From the NCBI RefSeq assembly GCF_016909185.1, contig NZ_JAFBFH010000018.1:30576-94575 (forward strand): DNA of 64,000 nucleotides. The letters run 5' to 3'. The translations under genes and the position numbers were made by a program. The DNA comes from Siminovitchia thermophila. Its GTDB lineage: Bacteria > Bacillota > Bacilli > Bacillales > Bacillaceae_C. Positions 27,106-35,556 of this stretch are shown in pieces. The notes beneath the pieces are model-generated. The model did no database searches and had not been told where the DNA came from. It worked only from the letters and a program-made list of their open reading frames with translations. How positions within the stretch are numbered: the first letter of the stretch is position 1; each line of letters opens with the position of its first letter.

Positions 27106-27641
27106 CTTTTATTACAGGAGGCGCAAGAAGCGGGAAAAGCACGTTCGCGGAGCAGACAGCGGCTCGGTTGGCACTAAACGAAGGGGGCAAACTTCATTAT
27201 ATCGCCACGAGCAAACCGTCGGATGAGGAAATGCGGCTGCGGATCCGCCGGCATAAGGAGCAAAGAAAAAAAGGAGGCTTTCCATGGAGAACGTGGGAAT
27301 GTCACGATCGTTTGGGGGCCATCGTTGCTCATTTTGGTCCGGAGGATATTGTGTTGCTGGATTGTTTAACGATTTTGTTGGCGAACGAGTTACGATTGGA
27401 TGGAAAACAAGACCGGGTGCTGGAAGCGATTTTGCGTCCCATAGATGACTTGAAAAAACATTGTCGGGCATTGGTCGTTGTTTCGAATGAAGTGCTCAAC
27501 GCTCCGCTGAATAATGATCGGCTCACGCTGACGTATGGGCATTTGCTTGGGAATCTGCACCGGGAGCTTGTGAAAAGAGCATCGGCAGCATATTTGGTGG
27601 AAGCGGGAATTCCTGTTTTGATGAAGGGGATAAAATCATGA
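27090..27641 (+). CDS. cobU: Adenosylcobinamide kinase / adenosylcobinamide-phosphate guanylyltransferase
   Basis: Bifunctional enzyme that phosphorylates adenosylcobinamide and adds GMP to give adenosylcobinamide-GDP. The 183 residues begin with the P-loop TGGARSGKSTFAE (residues 7-19). They contain the conserved RRHKEQR (catalytic His region) and LLDCLTILLAN. ATG 27090 overlaps cobD by 16 bases. The C-terminus is short of the NEVGxGIVP stretch usually seen: the protein reads VSNEVLNAPLNND there, an unusual variant. A second CobU-like gene lies at 29684. Confidence 0.85.
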   Translation: METALTFITGGARSGKSTFAEQTAARLALNEGGKLHYIATSKPSDEEMRLRIRRHKEQRKKGGFPWRTWECHDRLGAIVAHFGPEDIVLLDCLTILLANELRLDGKQDRVLEAILRPIDDLKKHCRALVVVSNEVLNAPLNNDRLTLTYGHLLGNLHRELVKRASAAYLVEAGIPVLMKGIKS

Positions 27642-28384
27642 GAGTGATGATATTGGGGACAGCTTCAGATGCCGGAAAAAGTTTCATCACTTCAGCGCTT
27701 TGCCGATTGTTGAAAAACGAAGGATGGAAGGTCGCCCCATTTAAATCCCAGAATATGACAAACAACACGTTTTTAACAAAAGAGGGCGATGAAATCGGTC
27801 TGTCGCAAGCGATTCAGGCGAAAGCGGCAGGAATCGAACCATCCGCTTTCATGAACCCGATTTTATTAAAGCCTGTGGATGGCCGGACAGAGGTGATTTT
27901 ATGCGGGAAAAAGACGGATTCGTTTTCATATGAAATGGGATTGGCTGCGATTAAAGAATCATTAAACGAATTGGCAAAGCGTTACGATGCCATCGTGCTG
28001 GAAGGCGCTGGAAGTCCTGTTGAAGTCAATTTAAGAGAAAAAGAGCTTGTCAATATGAGAGTGGCAAAGATCGCGGAGGCTCCAGCCCTGCTCGTGGCCG
28101 ATATTGACCGCGGCGGGGTGTTTGCAAGCATTGTGGGAACACTCGAACTGCTCGCTCCTGAAGAAAGCAGACGGATAAAAGGCATTATTATTAATAAGTT
28201 TCGCGGCGATGTTTTGCTGTTCCAAGACGGTGTGCGCTGGATTGAGGAAAAAACCGGCGTTCCAGTTGTAGGGGTCGTCCCCTTTATGAATAACGGGTCT
28301 ATGGGAGATTTGGCAGAAAACGTCAAAGAGCATCTTGATTGGCCGCGGATAAAAGAGATCATGGTTCGGTGGAAAAAACGATGA
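27638..28384 (+). CDS. CobQ-like N-terminal synthetase domain without the glutamine amidotransferase domain
   Basis: A 248-residue protein matching only the ATP-dependent half of cobyric acid synthase: GTASDAGKSFITSALCRLL (residues 5-23), FKSQNMTNN, ILLKP, VLEGAGSPVE and DIDRGGVFASIVG. Normal CobQ is about 500 residues, with a C-terminal class-I amidotransferase domain carrying the Cys-His-Glu triad. That half is absent, and the stop codon overlaps the cobS start in an ATGA junction. The gene is therefore a shortened but neatly packed operon member. It may use free ammonia, need a separate amidotransferase, or be vestigial, because cobinamide salvage does not require CobQ. Confidence 0.85.
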   Translation: MRVMILGTASDAGKSFITSALCRLLKNEGWKVAPFKSQNMTNNTFLTKEGDEIGLSQAIQAKAAGIEPSAFMNPILLKPVDGRTEVILCGKKTDSFSYEMGLAAIKESLNELAKRYDAIVLEGAGSPVEVNLREKELVNMRVAKIAEAPALLVADIDRGGVFASIVGTLELLAPEESRRIKGIIINKFRGDVLLFQDGVRWIEEKTGVPVVGVVPFMNNGSMGDLAENVKEHLDWPRIKEIMVRWKKR

Positions 28385-29148
28385 GAAGCTATTGGTTCGG
28401 TTTCCTTATCGCTCTTCAGTTTTTTAGCACGATTCCGATTCGCAAAGAAATACCGATGACTTCGGTGTACGTTGAGCGTGCTGTTCGATTTTTGCCGTTC
28501 TTGGGCATGCTTCAAGGTTTGGTCTATTCCGGATGCTTATACATGTTATTGGAATGGTCGCCGTTTTCCGATCTTGCCGTGTCATTTATGATCTGGTTTC
28601 TGATGATTGTGGTTACCGGCGGGATTCACCTGGATGGCTGGATCGACAGCAGCGATGCCTATTTTTCCTATCGGGACCGGGTAAAACGTCTGGAAATCAT
28701 GGTTGATCCGCGAGTGGGAGCGTTTGGCGTCATCAGTATCATCGTGCTACTAGCAGCGAAATTCCTTTTTATTTATGAGATTGTTCAAAAGGCTGAAGAT
28801 GTTACATATTTATGGATCATGCTGATTCCTGCTTTAGGTAAAATGGTTGCCGGGCTGATGCTTTTATTTGTACCGGCTGCGAAAAACGACGGGCTGGCCC
28901 ATTTTTTTCAACAAGCATGCAGACGGCAAACAGGATGGGTATATCCTATTTATCTTCTCGTTTTTTTATGGAATACAGAAGCTCTCTTGATGATCATTGC
29001 TGCGATTTTGTTGTTCGTTATGTGGAAAAAAGTGGCCAAAACAGCATTTGGCGGGATCACAGGTGATATCGTCGGGGCCGCTACTGAGGGGACGGAAGCC
29101 GGATTATGGATGATCGTTTGGTTATTACATTATTACGCCATGGGATGA
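28381..29148 (+). CDS. cobS: Cobalamin synthase CobS (adenosylcobinamide-GDP ribazoletransferase)
   Basis: Integral membrane enzyme joining adenosylcobinamide-GDP and alpha-ribazole (phosphate). The 255 residues start at ATG 28381 (ATGA overlap with the CobQ-like gene). The family signatures are ALQFFSTIPI near residue 10, GGIHLDGWIDSSDA near 75 (Asp-rich, metal binding) and DPRVGAFG near 105. About six membrane helices follow. Confidence 0.93.
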   Translation: MRSYWFGFLIALQFFSTIPIRKEIPMTSVYVERAVRFLPFLGMLQGLVYSGCLYMLLEWSPFSDLAVSFMIWFLMIVVTGGIHLDGWIDSSDAYFSYRDRVKRLEIMVDPRVGAFGVISIIVLLAAKFLFIYEIVQKAEDVTYLWIMLIPALGKMVAGLMLLFVPAAKNDGLAHFFQQACRRQTGWVYPIYLLVFLWNTEALLMIIAAILLFVMWKKVAKTAFGGITGDIVGAATEGTEAGLWMIVWLLHYYAMG

Positions 29149-29732
29149 CGGATGAGAATGAGCGGTCTGCCTACATTGGCTGGACAGATTCTCCCCTGAA
29201 TAAAAAAGGCCGGGAAATGGTGCGGGCGCTTTCCAGTCATGTGATATCGCCCGGTGTTATTTTTTCAAGTAGCGCTGCTCGCTGTTTGGAAACAGCCGGT
29301 ATCTTATTTCCTAGGCAAACTGTGATGGCGCTCACCGAATTAAAGGAGATGCACTTTGGTGATTGGGAAGGAAAAACTTATGAGGACTTGCGGCAATTGA
29401 AAACTTACCAAGCGTGGCTTGATGCCCCTTTTTCTAAGGGGCCTGACAGTGGAGAATCGTTTGACCAGTTTGCGGCACGAGTGCAAACAGGCTGGGATTT
29501 CATAAAAGCGCACATCGAAGCAGTTCAAGTTAACAGCGCTGCCGTCATCACTCACGGAGGAGTGATTCGCTTTTTGTTATCGAAGGTGGCGCCGGAAAGC
29601 AAAGCTTTTTTTGAATGGCATGTCCCGTTGGCTTCTGGATACGAACTCGTTTGGACAAAGGAAGGATTTAGGAGGGGTGACATATGCATTTCGTTACAGG
29701 AGGTGCCTTTAATGGAAAGGCCGAGTGGGTGA
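29106..29732 (+). CDS. cobC: Alpha-ribazole phosphatase-like histidine phosphatase (CobC type)
   Basis: A 208-residue RHG-superfamily phosphatase, expected to remove phosphate from alpha-ribazole-5'-phosphate or from cobalamin phosphate. The catalytic motif LLRHGMTDENE is at residues 9-19, SSSAARCLETA supplies the second Arg, and VITHGGVIR the second His. ATG 29106 overlaps cobS by 43 bases. Position in the operon supports the CobC role. Confidence 0.85.
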   Translation: MDDRLVITLLRHGMTDENERSAYIGWTDSPLNKKGREMVRALSSHVISPGVIFSSSAARCLETAGILFPRQTVMALTELKEMHFGDWEGKTYEDLRQLKTYQAWLDAPFSKGPDSGESFDQFAARVQTGWDFIKAHIEAVQVNSAAVITHGGVIRFLLSKVAPESKAFFEWHVPLASGYELVWTKEGFRRGDICISLQEVPLMERPSG

Positions 29733-30103
29733 GGTCGTTTTACAAACTTCATAAAGAAAGTTCATTCAATTGGTTTTCCGCTTATCGGGAGGATGCCCTT
29801 CCGAATGATCTTCCTGAAAGCCGCATCGTCGTGTTGGAAGGTGTTGAGCAATGGATTTTGCAAATGGGCTCCGCCTTTACCCGGGATACGGGAAGAAAAT
29901 GGATTGAAGCCTGGCTTGATTGGGAAAGAAGCGGTGAGCGAACAATTGTTTTAATAGGAACGGATATTTCTAAAGGAATTGTGCCGATAGAAAGAGAAGT
30001 AAGAGAGTGGCGTGATTTGACGGGCTGGTTTTACCAAGATGCGGTCAAATGCTGTGACCGGTTTGATTCGATCTGGTACGGTGTGGCAAAGCGCTTGAAA
30101 TAA
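29684..30103 (+). CDS. Second, short CobU-like nucleotide-binding protein
   Basis: A 139-residue protein related to CobU. It starts with FVTGGAFNGKAEW, a P-loop-like segment in which the residue after GK is Ala instead of Ser/Thr. It ends with GIVPIEREVREWRDLTGWFYQDA and a YGVAKRLK tail, which resembles the CobU C-terminus (GIVPxxRxxRxxRDxxGxxNQ). The middle of a full-length CobU, including the catalytic His region, is missing. ATG 29684 overlaps cobC by 49 bases. It may complement the C-terminally atypical CobU at 27090 or be a divergent accessory protein. Confidence 0.65.
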   Translation: MHFVTGGAFNGKAEWVRSFYKLHKESSFNWFSAYREDALPNDLPESRIVVLEGVEQWILQMGSAFTRDTGRKWIEAWLDWERSGERTIVLIGTDISKGIVPIEREVREWRDLTGWFYQDAVKCCDRFDSIWYGVAKRLK

Positions 30104-30200
30104 GCATCTTGATCGTAGTCCGTATAAGAGATTGCTAGTATTTTGGTGATCGGCGGCTCGTAATCGCGAGTTCAGGAGGGTGGAGAGCATGTCGTGATCA

Positions 30201-30420
30201 GCGACGAGTGTTTGCGTAAAGCGGCAAGTATTTGTGGAAAGTAGCGAGTATTTGCGTAAAGCGGTAAGTGGGTAGTGTTTGTGGAAATTAGCGAGTATTC
30301 GCGTAAAGCGGCAAGTATTTATGAAAATTAGCGAGTAATTCTGTAAAGTGGTAAGTGTTTATGGAAATTAGCGAGTGTAATCGTAAAGTAGCTAGTATTT
30401 GTGGAAGTTAGCGAGTATGT
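30201..30420. repeat. Minisatellite of about five imperfect 39-47-base units inside the cobalamin operon
   Basis: Degenerate tandem repeat built from two alternating half-units, roughly AGCGAGTATTTGCGTAA and AGCGGCAAGTATTTGTGGAA. Units start near 30201, 30243, 30290, 30330 and 30370, with a partial sixth at 30410. No open frame is kept across units. It fills the gap between the second CobU-like gene and pduO, the only sizeable gap in the operon. Confidence 0.85.
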
Positions 30421-30498
30421 TCATGTTGGCTCGCATCCAGAATCATTCTGGTCGGAAATGTGGCATAGACGATTAACCATTTTGGGGAGGGGAAAGTG

Positions 30499-31092
30499 TT
30501 GAAAATTTATACGAGAACGGGTGACAAAGGAAAAACGAGCATTATTGGCGGCCGGGTTGATAAAGACGATATTCGGGTGGAGGCGTATGGAACGGTCGAT
30601 GAGTTGAATGGTTTTGTCGGGCAGGCAATGGCGGAGCTTGATCGTAACCAATTTGCGGATGTTCTGGATGATCTGGAAAAAATTCAGCATGAACTGTTTG
30701 ATTGTGGCGGGGATTTGGCCAGTGTTTCGAAAAAACGGCCTTTGAAGTTAACGGAAGAGGCGATCACATACTTAGAAGAGCGGATCGACAAGCTTGTTGA
30801 AGAAGCACCAAAATTGGAGCGGTTTATTTTACCGGGGGGCACGAAGCCTGCCGCATCCATTCATATCGCCCGAACTGTGACGAGAAGGGCGGAACGGCTT
30901 GTTGTGAAGTTAATGAAGCAAGACGAGTCTCTTTCTCTGGTCACTTTGCAATATTTGAACAGGCTTTCCGATTATTTTTTCGCGCTGGCCCGGGTTATTA
31001 ATTTCCGGTTGAATGTGCCAGATGTCGAGTATGTCAGAAGCGCGAACGTATTCCGTGACGGAAAGCGCAAGGGGAAGAAGGATGAGCGTTAA
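30499..31092 (+). CDS. pduO: PduO-type cob(I)alamin adenosyltransferase
   Basis: Adds the adenosyl group from ATP to cob(I)alamin or cobinamide. The 197 residues begin KIYTRTGDKGKTSI, the ATP-binding signature of PduO. They contain VDELNGFVG and the C-terminal RRAERLVVKL and LNRLSDYFFALAR motifs. TTG 30499 is preferred over the adjacent GTG at 30496 because it gives the usual family start; GGGGAGGGG lies upstream. It overlaps the transporter gene at 31082. Confidence 0.95.
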   Translation: MKIYTRTGDKGKTSIIGGRVDKDDIRVEAYGTVDELNGFVGQAMAELDRNQFADVLDDLEKIQHELFDCGGDLASVSKKRPLKLTEEAITYLEERIDKLVEEAPKLERFILPGGTKPAASIHIARTVTRRAERLVVKLMKQDESLSLVTLQYLNRLSDYFFALARVINFRLNVPDVEYVRSANVFRDGKRKGKKDER

Positions 31093-31570
31093 AAAGATCA
31101 GCTTGCTCGCGTTGTTTCTGGCTCTGTCAGTCATCGGGGCTTCGATTAAAATTCCTTCCTTTGTTGGAAGCATTGCTTTGGATTCCTTCCCGGCACTCCT
31201 TGCGGCCGCATTGCTTGGCGGAAGGGCGGGCGGTTTTGTGGCGGGTTTCGGCCACCTGTTATCTGCATTAATTGCCGGGATGCCGTTGGGACCGGCGCAT
31301 TTTATCATTGCTCTAGAAATGGCAGTGATCGTCTGGATGTTTTCATGGGTATACCGGAGCGGCAAAAGGAAAACGGCGGCGATCCTTTTTATCCTAAGCA
31401 ACAGCCTGATCGCTCCTTTGCCTATGATTTTTCTTTTCAACACAGCATTTTACGTAGCCATTGTTCCTTCTTTGCTCCTTGGTGCGGCATGCAACACTAT
31501 TGCGGCGCTTCTCATTATTCCAAGGTTTGAAAGCATTTTCCAAAAAAGGATTTGGGGATCAGCAAGATGA
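31082..31570 (+). CDS. cblT: ECF-transporter S component, probable alpha-ribazole transporter CblT
   Basis: A 162-residue membrane protein with about five hydrophobic segments and the S-component-like start KKISLLALFLALSVIGASIK. ATG 31082 lies inside the end of pduO with AAGAAGG upstream. It is followed, with a four-base overlap, by a CblS-like kinase gene. The cblT-cblS pair is the known Firmicutes route for taking up and phosphorylating alpha-ribazole without CobT. The identification rests on that pairing and on the S-component fold. Confidence 0.8.
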   Translation: MSVKKISLLALFLALSVIGASIKIPSFVGSIALDSFPALLAAALLGGRAGGFVAGFGHLLSALIAGMPLGPAHFIIALEMAVIVWMFSWVYRSGKRKTAAILFILSNSLIAPLPMIFLFNTAFYVAIVPSLLLGAACNTIAALLIIPRFESIFQKRIWGSAR

Positions 31571-32280
31571 AGAGAGATGTTGCTATCATTCCGTTTAATG
31601 ACAGGCTGGAACTTGTTGTGGCTTGTGACAACAGCGGGGCGATCGGAATGAAGCCGGACGATCAAGTGGCTGTTCCATATGAGATTGTGTCCTATTACAG
31701 TTTTCGCGTCGCTTTTATGGAGTGCGTGTCGGCAGGAGCTGTCCCGTTTTCTGTTGTTCTTTACAACTTTTGCGGAGATCGTGCCTGGTTTTCTCTTAAG
31801 GAGGGGATTACAAAAGGGATTCGAGAATTGGGTTTGGAGGAGCTTTCTATAACCGGAAGTACGGAAACAAATTTTTCCTTAAGTCAGTCAGCTGTTGGCA
31901 TTTCTGTCCTGGGTAAAAGAGAGAAACGGAAGGAAGCTCCCTTGTGTTTGACGGAACAGATGAAAGTGGCCGTCATAGGGAAACCGCTAGTCGGGAATGA
32001 GGTCATTGAATGTAACGGAGATGTGGCGCCGCTACGTCTTTTTCAATGGTTTTCACGTCAAAAAAAGGTGCTTGCCATCGTTCCCGTCGGTTCCAAAGGC
32101 ATTTTATATGAATTGAGGGAGCTTTTTGCGGCCCAATCTTTACAGTTTTCCTCTCCATTGAACATGGAAAAAACAGCGGGTCCATCGACTTGTTTTATTG
32201 TCGTATATGACGCTGCGGCAGAAGACAACATTCGGATGCGCGCCGGGCGACTTTTTCACCCGGTACAAGTGATTACGTAA
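31567..32280 (+). CDS. cblS: Alpha-ribazole kinase CblS (PurM/AIR-synthase-like)
   Basis: A 237-residue PurM-like protein with RDVAIIPF at the start and VVACDNSGAIGMKPDD (residues about 18-33), which resembles the AIR-synthase nucleotide fold. SITGSTETNFSLSQSAVGISV is the other conserved block. It is expected to phosphorylate alpha-ribazole for use by CobS. ATG 31567 overlaps cblT in an ATGA junction. Its end overlaps the convergent splB gene by eight bases, with no terminator between. Confidence 0.85.
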   Translation: MKRDVAIIPFNDRLELVVACDNSGAIGMKPDDQVAVPYEIVSYYSFRVAFMECVSAGAVPFSVVLYNFCGDRAWFSLKEGITKGIRELGLEELSITGSTETNFSLSQSAVGISVLGKREKRKEAPLCLTEQMKVAVIGKPLVGNEVIECNGDVAPLRLFQWFSRQKKVLAIVPVGSKGILYELRELFAAQSLQFSSPLNMEKTAGPSTCFIVVYDAAAEDNIRMRAGRLFHPVQVIT

Positions 32281-33301
32281 AGTATTCAATTTTTCCTTCC
32301 GGGAAATATGTTTCGATATACTTGAACAACGTTTCTTTCATTTCTGTCTCTTCTTCTTTCGGATAAATATATTTGCCAATGCCGTATTTACCCCATTTAT
32401 AACGGCGTCTTTCTTCATCCAGTTCGAGTTTGGTCATCGGGTAATTTTTTTGAATCACTCTCTTGGCCGGTTTTGTAAAGCGATGCTGGATCAATTCGAA
32501 CGTCACTCCATTTTTCGCCTCATCAGGCAGTTCGGCACTCAGTTGTTCGAAAAGCTGCCTGTAACCTTCCTGCCAACCTTCGTGCAAATAAATCGGCGCA
32601 ATGATGAAGCCAAGGGGATACCCGGCGTGGGCGACCTTTGCGGCGGCTTCAATCCGCTCGTGTAACCGGGATGTCCCCGGTTCAAAATATTTGATCACGT
32701 ATTCCGCGTTCATGCTAAAGCGAAAACGGGTCCGCCCGTTATGTTTGGCATCAAGCAAATGGTCAACGGTGTTAAATTTTGTCACGAACCGAAGCCTGCC
32801 AAAATCCGATTGCCCGAAATATTCGATTGCTCTTTTTAACGTATGCGTCAAATGGTCAATCCCGACGATATCTGATGTGCAGGATGCTTCAAACCTTGTA
32901 ATTTCAGGGGTTCGTTCATCAATATACTGTTGTGCCGCCTGTAAAATTTCATCGACATTGACATACGTTCGAATATAAGGTTTGCTGCCCATCGTCGTTT
33001 GTAAATAACAATAATGACAGTGGCCCATGCAACCCGTTGCAAATGGAATGGCATATTCGGCAGATGGTTTGGATGTGTCAAATTTTAGCGTCTTTCTCAA
33101 CCCGACAACGAGTGTTGATTTGGCAATCCGGTACCTTTGAAAATCATTCTCTCCCGGCAAATTACGGATTTGGTTGTGTGAGGTCGTATACCGGATTTCT
33201 GTTCCCAAGTCGGTAAATTTTTGAAACAGTTGTTCCCCAAGTGGATATTCCATTGCTTTGGGTTCGAAGTATACAAGTTGCGGCATAAATGGCTTCACCA
33301 T
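32273..33301 (-). CDS. splB: Spore photoproduct lyase
   Basis: Radical SAM enzyme that repairs the UV lesion spore photoproduct during germination. The 342 residues contain the iron-sulfur motif CMGHCHYC (CxxxCxxC) followed by YLQTTMGSKPY, and FEASCTSDIVGIDHLTH with the Cys that donates hydrogen in the B. subtilis enzyme. It is extremely similar to B. subtilis SplB from memory. ATG 33301 follows AAAGGAGGG. It is co-transcribed with splA, whose stop is 32 bases upstream. Confidence 0.97.
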   Translation of the reverse strand: MVKPFMPQLVYFEPKAMEYPLGEQLFQKFTDLGTEIRYTTSHNQIRNLPGENDFQRYRIAKSTLVVGLRKTLKFDTSKPSAEYAIPFATGCMGHCHYCYLQTTMGSKPYIRTYVNVDEILQAAQQYIDERTPEITRFEASCTSDIVGIDHLTHTLKRAIEYFGQSDFGRLRFVTKFNTVDHLLDAKHNGRTRFRFSMNAEYVIKYFEPGTSRLHERIEAAAKVAHAGYPLGFIIAPIYLHEGWQEGYRQLFEQLSAELPDEAKNGVTFELIQHRFTKPAKRVIQKNYPMTKLELDEERRRYKWGKYGIGKYIYPKEEETEMKETLFKYIETYFPEGKIEYFT

Positions 33302-33333
33302 TTGCTATCCCTCCTTTAGGTTTGTATGAAAAA

Positions 33334-33576
33334 TTATTCAACTGAGCCAAAGTAGTAGTTATAAGCTTTTTCAGCCTCTTCCTCCGTACGGTAAATTGCC
33401 ATATCCTCCGTGATCGGATAGTACGTTTCGTACAGGAAAACGGCAAGTTGGCCCGGGTGATCGGGATCGCTGACAATGGCCGCCTCTTGAATCATGGCAA
33501 CGTTTTGCGTATGGGGGTTGCGGTACAGGACATAAACAATGTCTCCGGGAGAATACGGAGGTTCAAATATATTCAT
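33334..33576 (-). CDS. splA: Spore photoproduct lyase operon regulator SplA
   Basis: An 80-residue TRAP-like protein that negatively regulates the spl operon in B. subtilis. The visible core is GDIVYVLYRNPHTQNVAMIQ, then GQLAVFLYETYYPIT. ATG 33576 follows AAGGAGAG; a longer in-frame start at 33690 is not supported. A sigma-G-type promoter lies 24 bases upstream, which fits forespore expression. Confidence 0.95.
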   Translation of the reverse strand: MNIFEPPYSPGDIVYVLYRNPHTQNVAMIQEAAIVSDPDHPGQLAVFLYETYYPITEDMAIYRTEEEAEKAYNYYFGSVE

Positions 33577-33599
33577 GAAAGATTCTCTCCTTTTTACGT

Positions 33600-33628
33600 T
33601 ATTATGGCTTGGATGGACTGTTCCATAC
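33600..33628 (-). promoter_or_regulatory. Sigma-G-type (forespore) promoter of splAB
   Basis: On the minus strand GTATG (33628-33624) and CATAATA (33606-33600) are 17 bases apart, matching the sigma-G pattern GHATR / CATNNTA. Confidence 0.7.
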
Positions 33629-33780
33629 AGAATAGCTACTTTTTTCGCTTCTTTAATGATAAAATGAAACCATGATAAAAGACCTAGCACGCTTTTAGTT
33701 CTTTTTGGCCATAAAAAGAAATTTCAATTTTCATAAAGATCAATCTATAATGAAAATAAGATATCTTTGAGGTGATCTAT

Positions 33781-35556
33781 TTGATAAAAAGAAAGTTGAT
33801 GCAGGAGCTTTGGGAGGATTTCGTTCGGCATGGACAGCTCCATAGAGTTGTCAAAAAAGAGGTACGGGAGGCATGGCTGCGTTCAAAAGCTTACGGTGTG
33901 GATCCGTATATCCATAGGGGAACAAATGTGATGTCGCCTAGTGAATTGAAAAGTCTGCAGTTGAAGAAAAAGGAATTTATCAGCACTTCTCTCCCGCTTA
34001 TGGAACATCTTTTTTCCATTGTCAAAGGCTCGGGTTTTCTTGTTATTCTGTGTGACGAACATGGCCGTCTTATCAAAATGCTGGGTGATAAGGAGCCGTT
34101 ACGATTGGCCGAGAAAGTTCAATTTCTGGAAGGGGCGTTATGGAGCGAAGAGGCAAAGGGGGCCAACGGGATTGGCACTTGTATCGCAAGAGGAAAACCT
34201 ACACAAATTTGGGAGTTCGAACATTATATACAAGCAAGCCATCCATGGACGTGTTCCGCAGCTCCGATCCGCAATTCTGCGGGAAATATGGTTGGCGTTT
34301 TGAATATGTCGGGGCTGGGAGGGAAAGCTCATCCCCACACGCTTGGTTTGGTTGTTCCTTCTGCAGAGGCCATCGAGAAGCAATTACAAATGTTAGAAAA
34401 ATCAAGAGGCAACGAAGTGAAGAACCGTCTTTTGGAAGTCACGACGGATACGTTTGCTGAGGGAATGATCATCATTGATACATATGGGAAAATTATCAAG
34501 ACGAATCGAGTGTTGCAGCGGATCATCCAAAAGAAAGAACATGAATTGCTCGGAAAGCATGTTACGGACATTTTTATAAATCGCATCTTCTATGATTTGC
34601 CAGCTATTCCAAATGACCTGCATCAAGAAATAAAACTAAAATTGTTAAACAATCTAAAACAGACTCATGTGTTGCTTACCTCCAAAACGATCTTTCAACA
34701 TAGTCAAAAAATCGGGAAATTATTAACGATAAAAGAAATTCAAAGAGCAAGGCCATTCATCGATCCGCTTTCAGGCAGCCAGGAGAAAGTGACATTTCGA
34801 GATATTGTTGGTAAAAGCAAAATCATCCGGAAAAGTAAGCTGGAAGGCAAAAAGGCCGCCCGTTCTGATTCCAACGTGCTGCTCATTGGCGAAAGTGGGA
34901 CAGGCAAAGACATTTTTGCGCAGTCGATCCATAACGAAAGCAAGCGAAAACATAAACCATTTATTGTGATCAATTGCGGCGGCGTTCCACGTGATTTGCT
35001 CGGCAGTGAGCTTTTCGGCTATGAGGATGGCGCTTTTACGGGTACACGGAGAGTCGGCAGTTCGGGAAAGTTCGAACTTGCGGACGGGGGAACGGCTTTT
35101 TTAAATGAAATTGGTGAAATGTCTTTGGAAATGCAAGTGGTTCTGCTAAGGATTTTACAAGAAAAAGAAGTTGTCCGGATTGGCGGCCATAAGATGATTC
35201 CAATCGATGTTCGAATTATCGCAGCGACAAATAAAAATTTGCATGAGGAAGTAGAGAAAGGGAATTTTCGGGAAGATCTATTTTTCCATCTGAACGTCAT
35301 CCCGATTCATCTTCCGCCTCTCCGGGAAATAAGGGAAGATATTCCATTACTGGCCGCCCATTTTATTGAAAAATGGGCAGAGAGATGGGGCAAGCCTTTT
35401 ATCAAGGTATCTCCTTCATTTTACGATACGCTTCAGCTATACGAGTGGCCCGGCAATATTCGTGAGCTCCAACATATATTGGAGATGGCCTTGGTCAGAA
35501 TGAGCGGATGTGAGCTTGGCATGGAAGTGTTGCCGGTAGATTTATCCCGCATATAA
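33781..35556 (+). CDS. AcoR-type sigma-54-dependent activator, 5' part, lacking its DNA-binding domain
   Basis: Residues 1-200 are an AcoR-like GAF sensor (LWSEEAKGANGIGT, HPWTCSAAPI), about 215-300 a PAS-like segment, and about 345-570 the AAA+ domain. TTG 33781 follows GAGGTGAT. Several key positions differ from active family members: GAFTGA reads GAFTGT, Walker B FLDE reads FLNE, and the second arginine finger (DLYYRLN type) reads DLFFHLN. The frame stops at VDLSRI, residues that derive from an inserted repeat element. The missing Fis helix-turn-helix is found downstream at 35711. The protein probably cannot activate sigma-54 promoters. Confidence 0.85.
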   Translation: MIKRKLMQELWEDFVRHGQLHRVVKKEVREAWLRSKAYGVDPYIHRGTNVMSPSELKSLQLKKKEFISTSLPLMEHLFSIVKGSGFLVILCDEHGRLIKMLGDKEPLRLAEKVQFLEGALWSEEAKGANGIGTCIARGKPTQIWEFEHYIQASHPWTCSAAPIRNSAGNMVGVLNMSGLGGKAHPHTLGLVVPSAEAIEKQLQMLEKSRGNEVKNRLLEVTTDTFAEGMIIIDTYGKIIKTNRVLQRIIQKKEHELLGKHVTDIFINRIFYDLPAIPNDLHQEIKLKLLNNLKQTHVLLTSKTIFQHSQKIGKLLTIKEIQRARPFIDPLSGSQEKVTFRDIVGKSKIIRKSKLEGKKAARSDSNVLLIGESGTGKDIFAQSIHNESKRKHKPFIVINCGGVPRDLLGSELFGYEDGAFTGTRRVGSSGKFELADGGTAFLNEIGEMSLEMQVVLLRILQEKEVVRIGGHKMIPIDVRIIAATNKNLHEEVEKGNFREDLFFHLNVIPIHLPPLREIREDIPLLAAHFIEKWAERWGKPFIKVSPSFYDTLQLYEWPGNIRELQHILEMALVRMSGCELGMEVLPVDLSRI

